Of a stretch of 64,000 nt of DNA, positions 28,338 to 38,572 are shown one piece after another; the first letter of the stretch is position 1, and each line of letters begins with the position of its first letter. A program made the translations under genes and the position numbers. The notes beneath the pieces were generated by a model. It saw only the letters and a program-made list of their open reading frames with translations, did not search any database and was not told the origin of the DNA. The DNA is taken from contig NC_087068.1 in the NCBI RefSeq assembly GCF_963678635.1, positions 56,901,896-56,965,895 of the forward strand. The letters run 5' to 3'. Origin of the DNA: Symsagittifera roscoffensis. Lineage: Eukaryota; Xenacoelomorpha; Acoela; Convolutidae.

Positions 28338-28533
28338 TTTCCCACTCGACTGGTCACCTGTTCCAGTCCAGTCTCCTATTGGTTCAGCTCAAGTGTCCCT
28401 GAACCACTTTCCCACTCGGCTGGTCACCTCTTCCAGTCAAGTCTCCTATTGGTTCAGCTCAAGTGTCCCTGAACCACTTTCCCACTCGGCTGGTCACCTC
28501 TTCCAGTCAAGTCTCCTATTGGTCCAGCTAAGT
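28338..28533. repeat. 70 bp tandem repeat, 2.8 copies, in the leader
   Basis: Units start at 28338, 28408 and 28478 with TTTCCCACTCG and contain TGGTCACCT and CTCCTATTGGT. Copies 2 and 3 are closer to each other than to copy 1. CTATTGG in each unit resembles an inverted CCAAT box (CCAATAG), but its role inside a leader is unknown. Confidence 0.9.
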
Positions 28534-28959
28534 TCCAAGCTATCTGAAAACCCTTGACAACGCCCCACTTCGGGCACTTTATTCAGTTTACTGGTTTAAA
28601 TTGCTAGGTTGATCGAAACGATCGAACTTGTAAAACAGTATGGGTATACTATTTAATTAATATAAAGGTTTGATCCAACTAATCTGGTGTCAAAGTCACT
28701 GTCTTTTTTCGTTTATGGTTTTTGTTCCTTTTTGTCTTTTTGCTCGTGTTTTTGTCCCCCTAGTTGCCCCCCTTTACTCGGTTAGCTAAGCCTCGTTCGT
28801 AGAGCGTACCAGGAAATTTTCTCGAGTTTTCTTAAAAAGCTATCACGGTACAACCGGAAGGTTTGCACATTCCTGTCGAACCGTACCGCCGGTACTCTAG
28901 AATGGGCATTCAGCCCGAAGCTGTCTCAAGTGGGTTCGACTCCGTAGTCTTGATGTCGT

Positions 28960-28977
28960 AAACACCCAGGAGCGCCA
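28960..28977 (-). promoter_or_regulatory. Candidate tRNA primer-binding site
   Basis: In the sense strand, eleven bases after the end of the 5' LTR, the sequence reads TGGCGCTCCTGGGTGTTT. It starts with TGG as expected for a site pairing with a tRNA 3' CCA end. The offset from the LTR is larger than the usual 0-5 bases, and I could not name the tRNA. Confidence 0.4.
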
Positions 28978-28988
28978 TAAAAACACTA

Positions 28989-29893
28989 TGTAACATTCGT
29001 CTACTGCAGTCACACATGAGGCTTAAGAAAAATAGGCCCTATAACCACTGGCTCAAGGGTCAGGGACACCATCTCTTGTGTTTTTCTACCTCAAGAACGG
29101 TCGGAGCCAGTTCGGTTCGTTTGTGACATGAGACTACGACCCGTTACAGCTTAAAGGCTACTACTAAAATATCCCCCCACTCTAGAATTAGAAACGTCCC
29201 CATACTTAGGTCTCTAGATACCCAAAATACATGAACGCCGTTAAAAACCGGGTTGGAACAATCCGTTAAGTTACTTTTTATTAGACAGTGTAACTTTGAT
29301 CCATTTCAGATGGATCAACCTAAAACTCGCCTTACCTCAACATAACAATTATAAAACACACTCTAGGAATTTAAATTAAGTACTCACATTGTAGCACGCT
29401 CAAGAACCAGGAAGTAAATAAGTCGGTAAGCAACTCAAGAATTAATAAAGTAACTAAAATGAGTTTAATGTTAGTCAGTTTTAATAATAAGAACAAGTTT
29501 TTTCTCTAGACTGTAAGTTCTCGTGAACCATTGGGACACTCTAGCTGTCCACCTTTCCACCGAAGGTTCACTCTGGTCCAGTTAATAATAGTACTCCAAT
29601 CACAACAATCCAGTTCGTGGGAATGCTCTCGTCTCTGTTTTAGATGGGACAGCTCTACTCTTGTTCTATTGTGACAGAAATTGCGAATAGCAATTTCCCA
29701 CCGTTTTATTTAGCAACTTTCCCGCGATTGTTACTCGATTGTTCTGACTTCTCTTTTTCTGATTTTCAGTTATCGCGAGAAAATCGTGCATGACAGGTTC
29801 CATTCGAAATTTTGAAAAACTAAATTTCACTCCAAAATCAAGTGTTTTTTTCTTCTCTCAAGGTCAAACTTCCGAATATGACCGACTGGCACA
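28989..29893 (-). repeat. 5' LTR of the giant element
   Basis: 905 bp partner of 7021-7926. It contains the promoter in the sense direction by position; I could not single out a TATA box with confidence. Confidence 0.97.
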
Positions 29894-29940
29894 ACTCAGA
29901 AAACGATCGGAAGATTCTGCTGCTCCGTTCGAGGACTTAG

Positions 29941-30640
29941 TGTAACATTCTCCCGGAATTACATAACGACGGAAAATACAGCTAGGTCCCGAAACGACTG
30001 GCTAGCGTCTAAACACAGCTTCGTATGCTTTTAACCGTCTCTACCAAAGCCAGTTCAATGTGTGTTTCATTAACATGGGGTCGACAAAATCGTTACAATT
30101 TAAGGCTATCGGACAGATCGCGCATATTAACCTAGTTACATGCAAAAATAGTGAGCTCCTGGCTGGATCTCAGTATCCCCAGACCACGAGGTCACTGGTC
30201 TACTACTTATTATCAAATTACTAATGTTTTTGTTCAGTAGATAAAAATCATCATATCCATCTGAAATGGATCAACCCTTTCGCTCATCTCCTAGCTTCTA
30301 ATTATCTGACAACGAGTTAGATGTTACTTAATTCAATTCAGGACAATTCCGAAAGCTAAAAGTTGGTTAAAATGAGTTTCAAGTCTCTTCCCAAAACCCG
30401 TCCGGATTCTTAATTCCGGTCGAAGAGCTGTCTTGTTGTTGAGCAGGAAGGGTAGCAAAATCCTTCCAGTACCCCTCCAAAATCTCGGGAACTACTCCGT
30501 AACGATTGTAGCTGCACAATCGTTACAAAGCTGCACAACAACAACAACAACAACAACAACAACACCGCGGAAACTGTCGACCATTTTCTGACCAGCGAAA
30601 ATCAATGTTCAGCGAAAAAAGAAATGGTCGTGTCTTTACC
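29941..30640 (-). repeat. Diverged relative of the giant element's LTR (solo or partial)
   Basis: It begins with the same TGTAACATTC as the intact LTRs and shares scattered blocks in the same order: AGCCAGTTC, GTTACA.TTTAAGGCTA, AATGGATCAACC and TAAAATGAGTTT. The right boundary is uncertain. It contains an (ACA)n run at 30535-30563 and a perfect hairpin with 11 bp arms (30499-30509 with 30516-30526). I see no internal element sequence next to it; only 47 bp separate it from the young element. Confidence 0.6.
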
Positions 30641-32292
30641 TACGAATTATTAAAATTTAACAAGTCAGTTAAAACCGACCTCTCTCACTTTGTTCATTTC
30701 GTCATTTAAGACCGTTAATTCTCTCAAACAGCCCATTCTCCCACTAAAATGCTCCAGATAAAATTTCGATTCTGCCATGCATTTTAGACGCCATTTTGGT
30801 CGAAGGTCACATAGTCTAAATCCGAGAACTGCTAATCCCCATCGAAAGCCTTCTTTGTGGCAGCGGGCACGTCGGAAAAAAAACTCAGCTAATTTTTCGG
30901 AAAAAAAATCAGCTGATATTCAGCTGAAAACTCACGACGCCATCAACAAAAGCTTGAGCGCCCACCACTCGAATATTTTAAAAAGGTGTACCCCTGAAAC
31001 TTTCACTCAGATCATCACGAAATGTCGTCCTCGAATCAGAGCAATCAACTAAAACCAGCATAAAGAAAAATCCAACAATCTTTCTACTTTACATTCGATA
31101 AGAATACTGGTTCTAGACGTTCGGAGGAATATTTTGCCGCTGCCACTGAAAACGAACGCGCCCATAACAGATGGCAGCCAGGTATTGTGAAACTTAGCCA
31201 CAAGGGTGGTTGAACACTGCAATTAGGACTCTCTAGTAGGACAGCATTCGCCAGAATTCAATAAGCAGTCAGGCTGTCCTGCTGATCTGAAGTCAGATCA
31301 TATAGAATAAGCAGGCTGCACTCAAAAGCTACTCATAAAAGAAGCTTTTTTGCATATTTGAAAGAATTGTCGAAAATCAACATGAGCGATAAATTTAGGA
31401 GCCTGGAACTAACACTAAATTTGTAATCTATGTATAATATGGCTAAAATTCAAAAAGCTGACATGTCAGAACCAAAAAGAGTACCAAAACAAAATATTAT
31501 AACAATTAAAAATAGATAAATTCTAACAAAAAATACAGGATAATTTGTTAATGATACCTTAGTACATTATGCAATTAAAATTGTGAAAAAAAAATTATTA
31601 ATTTTTAAAGCAATTTTGAGACATGTTTGTCACTTTTTCTTTAATATTAGATCTTACAAAAAAAAATTGAGAGAAGTTTAAATGCTGATGACGCACAAAA
31701 TATACTTACACGTTTAATTTTTATTTTTTTTAAATCTTAAGTTTGATTTAAATTGTAAAATATGTTAGAGCTTTTACAATTCTATAACAATCTTGCATAT
31801 TGTTCGCAATTTCTACGGTTCTCCTAAAAACTGATTTTTCAAAGAATTCAGTGTTTTTTGAGACCTACCTGCAGAAGCAGAAATAATGAATGCCGTTTTA
31901 TTGGTATTTCTAGTAATATTGGCCCGAAAACAATGCAGCGACGGAAAGTAGAAAGGATCCCAATTGACAACTGACTGATGTCAGATACCTTAATTCTATT
32001 TGATTTCAATGTCTAAATCAGGCCAGTTAATTGTCAGACTGTTTGAGTGACAACGAATGTGTTATAATTTTTGGGCCGTCAGTCAAACGAATCTTTTTTC
32101 GTCTTCAACTGCATGAAAGTCAACCGCAAACACGTAATTATAAGCAAAGAGGATGCTTAAAACCACAATTTTGGATTTTTGAGCCATATAGATATCGGAT
32201 CTATTAGACAGTGATAAAAACCGCATATCAAAGTAAATTAAACTCCAGAAAGGTTTTCGACATTAAAAATCATCATCAGCTTAGAAAACAAC
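30641..32292. other. No gene recognised
   Basis: AT-rich sequence with one 91-codon plus-strand frame (30777-31052) of no recognisable content. It may include the remainder of the old LTR and further decayed element DNA. Confidence 0.4.
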
Positions 32293-32393
32293 AAAGCACC
32301 TGTAAAACTGGAATAGAGATGGATGTTAAAACTTTAAAAAAATTATTTAAGAATCACAATGAAAAGTGTATTAAAAACACTTAACAGGTGCTT
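32293..32393. repeat. Short TIR element (MITE-like), copy 1
   Basis: About 100 bp bounded by AAAGCACCTGTAAA and its inverse TTAACAGGTGCTTT, with an AT-rich middle. The copy at 34168-34271 has the same ends. No clear target-site duplication is visible. Confidence 0.5.
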
Positions 32394-33312
32394 TGTGTTT
32401 TAGATTAACTGATGAACACCTTCTGTCGAAAGCATTTCGGAACTTATTTCGAAAAATTCAGGGCGAAACAGCTATAATCAGGGTTTTGCAAGATGTTTTT
32501 CATTTACGTGGCACCGGGCCTCCAATTGCACACAATCCCAGAGAGTTAACGTTGTTTTTCTCTCTTTTCAGGGTTCTGGAGGATCTGTCGCGAATCTGCC
32601 ACTGAACCTTCCGGCTCCACTCAATTCAGTAGATAACAATCTTAGCGGGTTTCAGCGTTTCTCAGAAGTTCTAGCTGCAAAATATTTTTTTCCAAAATTT
32701 CCTCGTAGATTAATTTGACTATCTACTTCGCTTAATCTTCTCTATCCTCAATTTTGGTTCTTTGACGTCGAACAACTCTGAGTCAGAAAGTAACAGTTTA
32801 CTTCTTTTTCATCGCTTTCCCAAATCTATCGCAAATATGCACCATGAGGATGTGTACAAGATAAAACTTTTTATCATCAACTTGTGCCATAGATACATAG
32901 AGTTGTTTGTGCTATCGTCCGTGAACAAATTTGCAACGTGGAATGTGCTATGCGCTAGTTTTAAATTATTTTAGAGCTACTCACCAAGTACAATCTTTTA
33001 AACGTGTGCGTGTCATGAATATTTAGTCTAAGAGGTTTAGTTTCTACGAAAGTTATTGAGATACCCACTTTCCCAAGTGATCGTACCCAGGCCTCACCAG
33101 ATTGCCATGAAATGATGATTTTTACTATTGAATTAATCAAATTTAGTCAGGTTTAAATAAGTATTTATACTTCCTGGTTCACCTGTCGTAGATGTGTAAA
33201 ATCAGCTAAAATTTTCATTGTATTCCAAAAGTGCATCAATTCAAACAGCACATAACAAATTCTAGGTCGGTCGATCCAACAAACTTAAAAAAAGGTTAAT
33301 ATGCAGGCTTTT

Positions 33313-34105
33313 TTAGCTTGTTGAACAGGTTTTAACAAACATTGACAACTCAAACTTTTGATCTCGTTTCACATCCTGAACTTGTCTTCTTTTCTTTTTC
33401 ACTGTTTTATGGTTTTTTAGGAGGTTTACGCCTATTTTCTGTTCCTTGTTGAGAAATTGTTGTGAAGGACACAAGCTTCCGCTCCAGGTCAGCTCATAAG
33501 ACACTATTCTTCCTAAGCTCAGAAACGCATGGATATCCACCATAGTCACAGCGGTAGTCATAGCATTTCTGTGAGTCAAGAGGACGTTTTTTAGGTATCG
33601 GTTTGTAAATCTAGCTAGAAAGATTGGCAGATTTCCGAACTTCTGGAGATATGACATTTTACGCGCTCAAATATCCCTGTCGTAATTGCCCCAGAGAACC
33701 AAGGCATCAATCTTTGTCTCCCCTTCATCCTTTTAATAGCTTTCGAGATTATCAGTATCTTGCAACTGGTTTCGAACATACTCTGGTGACTCGTGAAATC
33801 CAAGCTGTTCAACTGTTTTGGAAGCTATTGCTATTTGCCGGTCGCTCGAGCCGAATTCAACCTCACTGACAACCAAATTGGAAAAAGTTCGGGTCAGTTC
33901 GGGAAGCTCCGTGCGAAACAAGCCTCCTGTGTCCCACACCAACAGTAAGTTTCCTCGTTTTGGGTACCAAAACTCTGCACCATGTAGTGGCAAGGTTACT
34001 ACCCAAAGGACGACATATTGTTTTTCTAAGCTCTTTAATCGGAAGCCTCAAGCAAGGGTTCCACTCTCATCATCACCTCAACTGATTCGTTTTTATAATT
34101 GGTAG
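33313..34105 (-). pseudogene. Decayed ORF5/ORF6 3' region of a giant-element relative, copy 1
   Basis: Three overlapping minus-strand frames together resemble the end of the intact element's coding region. They contain WYPKRGNLLLVWD (intact WYPDHKNLCLVWD), FETSCK...MPWF (intact FETACK...FPWF) and LLTHRNAMTT (intact LLTHRNAITT). Frameshifts separate the parts, so it is not functional. It shows that the extra ORFs are an inherited family feature, and it reads through the position of the TGA that ends ORF5 in the young copy. Confidence 0.75.
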
Positions 34106-34167
34106 TGAGAAATCAGACGATAGCATTCCGATTGCTTTATGACTCTTAAACTTTATATTCCCATTAT

Positions 34168-35330
34168 AAAGCACCTGTAAAACTGGAATAGAGATGGATG
34201 TGTAAAAACTTACAAAAATTATTTAAGAATCCCAATGAAAAGTATATTGAGAAACACTTAACAGGTGCTTTGTTTTTTAAATTAGGTCATGAACACTTTA
34301 CGTCGAAAACGCTTCGGAGCATATTTCAAAAATTTCAGGGTGAAACCGCAATAATAAGGGTTTTGGAAGATGTTTTCCATTTACGTGGCAGCGGGCCTCC
34401 AATTGCACACAATCCCAGGGGGTAACGTTGTTGTTCTCTCTCTTCAAGGTTCTGGCGCGAATCAGCCACTGAACCTTCCGGCTCCACTCAATTCAGTAGA
34501 TAACAATCTTACCGCAGAACTTTGTCGCATTCAGGCTTCTTCTCTAATTTTTGGTCGATCTTCTTTTAAGTCGTATTTCACCGTTCTGTCAAAACTACGA
34601 TATTATCGTTTTTAGCGTTTCTCAGCGAAATTTGCGGATTTCAGCGTTTCTCAGAAGTTCTCGCTGGCAAAATAATTTTTTCCAAAACTTCCTCGTAGAA
34701 TAATTTGACTCTCTACTTCGTCTTAATCTTGTCTATCCTCATTTTTGTCTCTTTGACCTCGAACAACTCCGAGTCAGAAAAAGCATTTTACTTCTTTTTC
34801 ATCGCTTTCCCAAAACTATCGCAAATATGCACCATGGGGATGTGTACAAGATAGAATTTTTTATCATCAACTTGTGCCATAGATACATAAGGTTGTTTTT
34901 GCTATCGTCCGTGAATAAATTTGCAACGTGGAACGTGCTATGCGCTAGTTTTAAAATATTTTAGAGCTACTCACCAAGTCCAATCTTTTAAACATGTTCG
35001 TGTCCTGAATATTAAAACTAAGAGGTACCCATTGAGATTAAAACTATTGAGATACCCATTTTTCCACTTGATCGTACCCAGGCTTCACCAGATTGCCATG
35101 GAGTGATGATTTTTACTATTGAATTAAACAAATTTACTCAAGTTTAAATAAGTATTTTTACTTCCTGGTTCACCCGTCTTGGATGTGTAAAAGCAGCTAA
35201 AATTTTCATTGTAATCCAAAATTGCATCAATTCAAACAGCACATAACAATTTCTAGGTCGAGGTCGATCCAACAAATTAAAAAAAGGTTATTATGCAGGA
35301 TTTTTTTTAGCTTGTTTTAAATAGTTTCAG
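34168..35330. repeat. Old tandem duplication, unit 2, noncoding half
   Basis: Direct repeat of 32293-33320 with many small differences and an extra stretch near 34500-34640. It starts with the second copy of the 100 bp TIR element. It ends in TTTAGCTTGTTTTAA, where the LINE begins. It may represent the 3' noncoding region or LTR of the older element, but I could not match it to the young LTR. Confidence 0.65.
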
Positions 35331-35337
35331 ATAAGTA

Positions 35338-35979
35338 TTGAATTTCGAGGTAGCCGTGGTTGCCTCTTGTCTCAAATATTATCATCACCTGATGTTGCAA
35401 ATTGTTGGAGCCAGCTCCCTAGCCCAAGCAATTGATACTTTGGACGAAGACGAAAATAGAGAAGTGAGGAAAGAGGTCTACGCGTACTCTGGACTCAGTC
35501 TCAATTTCCGCAACATCTTCTACGACAAAAAGGCGATCAACTTCATCAATCTCCCACGAAACTGCAACAAGAACATTGTCCTGTGGCACGATCTGATTAA
35601 CAACTCGATCTTCGATCATAAGAACAACGACGGGGAACCACTCTCACCGGCAGAGTTCATCTCTGTTCTGAGATCAATTCCCGATTTGTACGCTATCATC
35701 TACTGCCATAGGTGGGGAGCAACAAATATATTCGAGCATCTGCTAGAACTGAACATCACAGTCATTGACGTAACGAAACATATTCTCACAAAGACAGAGC
35801 AAATAAACAACACCATAAAAGCGAAGTACAAGAAGCTATATCAATCGCACGATCAAGAACTCCGGTCATTAGCTGTAGTTCTTCACTATTACCCAAGACT
35901 CAATCTCATCCTACGGCAGAGATCGAAACAACCGAAACCTTCAAAGAGCAGAAGGCGAGCAAAACAAAACGAGCAATAG
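35338..35979 (+). CDS. LINE 5' ORF fragment, SGNH-like, 213 codons
   Basis: An open frame without an ATG at its start (first ATG at 35392), probably 5'-truncated by the LINE insertion. The layout is reminiscent of an SGNH hydrolase: IVGASSLAQA as block I, YSGLSLN as block II, and NIVLWHDLINNS in the block III position. The C-terminus is basic (RQRSKQPKPSKSRRRAK). CR1-type elements often encode an esterase-like domain near ORF1, which supports the idea, but catalytic residues are not clearly conserved. The alternative is an unrelated element-encoded protein of unknown function. Confidence 0.5.
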   Translation: MNFEVAVVASCLKYYHHLMLQIVGASSLAQAIDTLDEDENREVRKEVYAYSGLSLNFRNIFYDKKAINFINLPRNCNKNIVLWHDLINNSIFDHKNNDGEPLSPAEFISVLRSIPDLYAIIYCHRWGATNIFEHLLELNITVIDVTKHILTKTEQINNTIKAKYKKLYQSHDQELRSLAVVLHYYPRLNLILRQRSKQPKPSKSRRRAKQNEQ

Positions 35980-36016
35980 GTCAGTACCCCTGTTTTAAAA
36001 GTCGGTCTTTTCAAAC

Positions 36017-36267
36017 CTTGTGTACTCCTCGAGTCCCTGACTCAGAGTCCAAGGGAAATATTAAGTCCATAACTGTAAGTCCATCTTTCCAAATCTTGTG
36101 TACTCCTTGAGTCCTCTGACTCAGAGTCCAAGGGAAACCCTAGTCCATAAATCTTAAGTCCAAAATCATAACTTGTGTACTCCTCGAGTCCCTGACTCAG
36201 AGTCCAAGGCAACTCTTAATACTTCCAAATCTTGTGTACTCCTCGAGTCTCTGACTCAGAGTCCAGG
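36017..36267 (+). repeat. Four 38 bp repeats with TGACTCA (AP-1-like) sites
   Basis: Copies at 36017-36054, 36095-36132, 36172-36209 and 36231-36267 share CTTGTGTACTCCTCGAGTCC followed by CTGACTCAGAGTCCAAGG. GACTCAGAGTC is a perfect small palindrome, and TGACTCA is the AP-1/bZIP consensus. The spacers are 40, 39 and 21 bp of partly similar sequence. The array lies just before ORF1 of the LINE, a good position for an internal promoter. The last copy ends CAGGTAAGG, a strong-looking splice donor. Confidence 0.85.
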
Positions 36268-36278
36268 TAAGGAATACC

Positions 36279-37145
36279 ATGACTAAAAACTGTAAGTCAT
36301 GTAAGCAGAAAATTGGTCCGAACGATCCTGTTTATCAATGCGTAGCTTGTAGCGCTAACCTTCATCTGACCACTAGCTGCACAGGCTTAACACCAGTTGC
36401 AGTGAATGGTATTAAAGATTTAGGAACGCTGGCAAGGCTGCTATGTTCGTCATGCCATGAAAACAATGTACGTGATCGGTTCATTCGGAACTTCACACAA
36501 AGCAAACTGACCGAAAAGCTGGAAGAATTTGACATAAATGAAAAACATCTAAACATGGAAAACAGATTAACTCAAATCGTTGAGAAGAAAGTTGACGAAG
36601 CACTGAGGAACACCTGTGAGAAAGTGGAAAAGACATATAGTACTGTTCTGACAGGAAACAACAAGAATGCTGTACCAAAAGAACAGCAAAATCGAACAAA
36701 TCACAACATCAATCAATGCATCCGAATACAGGGGATTGCCGAAGATCCCCAGAAATCGAAAGCTGAGAACCTTGTCCCAACAAACGAGGAAGTCAAGAAG
36801 ATTCTAGAGATTGTTGATGTACAACCAAACATCGTTGAAATGAAACGCCTGGGAAAGTTCGATGAAAAGCGAACGAAACCCAGAACCCTTCTGTTGACCG
36901 TGGCCAACCATCATGAGGCAAGATTAGTTCTGGCGAAAAGTTTAGAAAAAAGGACCCAATTGTCTGAAAGGAAAGTCTTTCTCTCACCTGCCCTGACCAA
37001 GGAGGACGCAGCTAAAGAAAATCAAATCCTCAAAAAGCGACGTGAACTTATAACTGAAGGCGTTCCAAAAGAGAAGTTACGGATAAGAAACTTGGAGTTG
37101 TTCAATGACAACGTAAAAGTAGAGCTCAATGAAAGCGGCCCGTGA
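36279..37145 (+). CDS. LINE ORF1 protein: PHD-like finger and RRM-like domain
   Basis: 288 residues with an ATG in good context (ACCATGA). Residues 5-65 form a Cys/His finger (CKSCKQ, CVACSANLH, then CSSCH) like the PHD-type fingers of CR1 ORF1 proteins. A helical, probably coiled-coil region follows. Residues about 145-285 resemble the RNA-binding part of LINE ORF1 proteins: CIRIQGIAEDP, VEMKRLGKFDEKR, RTLLLTVANHHEA, then KKRRELITEGVPKEKLRIRN. It would bind the LINE RNA. The frame is intact and ends a few bases before the ORF2 remnant. Confidence 0.8.
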   Translation: MTKNCKSCKQKIGPNDPVYQCVACSANLHLTTSCTGLTPVAVNGIKDLGTLARLLCSSCHENNVRDRFIRNFTQSKLTEKLEEFDINEKHLNMENRLTQIVEKKVDEALRNTCEKVEKTYSTVLTGNNKNAVPKEQQNRTNHNINQCIRIQGIAEDPQKSKAENLVPTNEEVKKILEIVDVQPNIVEMKRLGKFDEKRTKPRTLLLTVANHHEARLVLAKSLEKRTQLSERKVFLSPALTKEDAAKENQILKKRRELITEGVPKEKLRIRNLELFNDNVKVELNESGP

Positions 37146-38570
37146 CTATGGGCTTTTCTAAGCGTACTTCAAATAAATGCCAGAAGTCTCATGAACTTCG
37201 AACGTCGAGCCAAACTCTCTACTGCTGTTACATCTGTTAATTACAGTATAATCTGCATTTGTGAAACCTGGCTAAATAATCAAATAGAATCCTCTGAATT
37301 AATGCTACATGATTACAATATCTATAGATCAAACAGAGAAAGAGTGAATGATACAAACAAACACGGCGGCAGTCTCATTGCTGTAAAAAATACATTCGCA
37401 TGTGAAAAACTTACTGTAGATCTGCGTGACAGCTGTGTTTCATGCAAAATTGATATATCCGGCCAGTAGTTGATATTCTGTGTCTTTTATAACCCCCTAA
37501 ATCATGTCCCTACAGGTACTTGTCTGAAGATTTTAACAAAATATTGAATGCCTTTCCAACCTCGTCATCCCTTATCGTTTGTGGTGACATCAACTTCCCA
37601 GAAACAAATTGGCCGTCCCTAACAAGTGCCAGTGAAGAGGAACAGGAGGTAGTTGATGCCTTTGACGCAAAACTCTTCAGACAAACAGTTAACTTCTCTA
37701 CATGCGGAAAAAAACTTGTTGGATGTAGCCTTCCATAGAAATTGTCTCGTACATGCTCAAAGGGACGAATTCTTCGATAAACAATATGACTGTTCAGATC
37801 ATCAATCAATAAACCTCAACGTCGAAAAAGAACACCAAGAAGCCAAACCGGTCATTGACAAATAAAGAAGCTTCGGTAAAGCTGACTTCGAAGGTATAAA
37901 CAACGCTATGGCTGATAAAGTTTTCAATCCAACATGCTACACAAATATAGATAAAACCTGCCAAGAGCTATATGATTACTTTGAAAATTTGTTAGAAATC
38001 TATTTGCCTCGAAGAACTGCGCATCGACAGCAGTTACCATCATGGATAACCCAAAGCACATCAAACCTCATGAAAAAGCTTAACACCCAAAAAAAACTAC
38101 TCATTTCGAAACCAACAAGCTACCGCAAACGTCAAGTTGCACTAATGGAAAAAGTAGTAATCCAGTCCAGTGAAAATGATTGATTAAACTATCAGAACAA
38201 ACTTCTGAGTACAAGAAACACAGATATCATTTACAAGCACTTGAAAAGTCTCAACAAATCTGCATCACTGCCAAAAATAATGATAAGCGATAACACCACT
38301 GTTTCCAGCCTGGAAGAAAAGGTGAATCTGCTCAACGAATTTTTTCACTCAGTATTCTCGCAAAAAAAATAAAGTTTAACATTAAAGACGTTGAATGTGA
38401 CAATCCACAGATCACAAATTTCAGCATATCTCATACAACTATAACAGAAATCTTGATGACCATTGACGTTACCAAGTCTAAGGGACCCAACGGCCTGCCT
38501 CCAATTTTCTTCCAACAAACAGCCACCAACATTGCAAATGCCTTGTAGGTAATTTTCAAGAACATCAAGA
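37146..38570 (+). pseudogene. LINE ORF2 5' part: AP endonuclease and linker, broken
   Basis: Pieces in different frames resemble the APE-type endonuclease of LINEs. 37146-37469 has INARSLMN, ICETWLN and HGGSLIAV; 37520-37738 has VCGDINFPETNW; 37653-37865 has YDCSDHQSINLN. These are the expected motifs in order, but a TAG at 37467 and at least two frameshifts interrupt them. The linker (37908-38400) is also shifted and stopped. Confidence 0.75.
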
Positions 38571-38572
38571 GA

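Larger units (their letters stand above)
26538..28988 (-). other. Long leader (5' untranslated region) of the giant element
   Basis: About 2.45 kb lies between the 5' LTR and gag. It contains two tandem-repeat arrays and no coding sequence I believe in. The long open frames in all directions within the 12 bp satellite arise because the unit length is a multiple of three. Confidence 0.8.
7021..29893 (-). mobile_element. Giant (22.9 kb) Ty3/gypsy-type LTR retrotransposon
   Basis: The element is bounded by near-identical LTRs (7021-7926 and 28989-29893), each beginning TGT and ending ACA. In the minus-strand sense order it holds: 5' LTR, a leader of about 2.45 kb with satellite repeats, gag, a zinc-knuckle ORF, pol with protease-RT-RNase H-integrase order (Ty3/gypsy), a 519 bp spacer, and three further same-frame ORFs of 2101, 683 and 159 residues before the 3' LTR. 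It is far longer than ordinary 5-10 kb gypsy elements. About 9 kb of coding sequence lies outside gag-pol. The element looks GC-richer than its surroundings. I found two differences between the LTRs, so insertion was recent. The flanks share only ACT, so no clear 4-6 bp target-site duplication is visible. Confidence 0.95.
32293..34167. repeat. Old tandem duplication, unit 1 (1.9 kb)
   Basis: The unit consists of about 1.03 kb of noncoding sequence (32293-33320) followed by about 0.85 kb of decayed ORF5/6-like sequence (33321-34167). The same order recurs in unit 2, starting again at AAAGCACCTGTAAAACTGG (34168). In unit 2 the two halves are separated by a LINE: 34168-35330, then LINE, then 40054-40919. 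Both tail copies end at CATTATA. The simplest reading is a tandem duplication followed by LINE insertion into one copy. Confidence 0.7.

Noticed and set aside
28932-28943. GGGTTCGACTCC in the leader, a perfect B-box, considered as a tRNA gene
   Set aside because: No matching A-box, T-stem or acceptor pairing; probably chance.
36017-36267. Four spaced 38 bp repeats considered as CRISPR-like
   Set aside because: The spacers are partly similar to each other, and the array sits inside a LINE of an animal genome.
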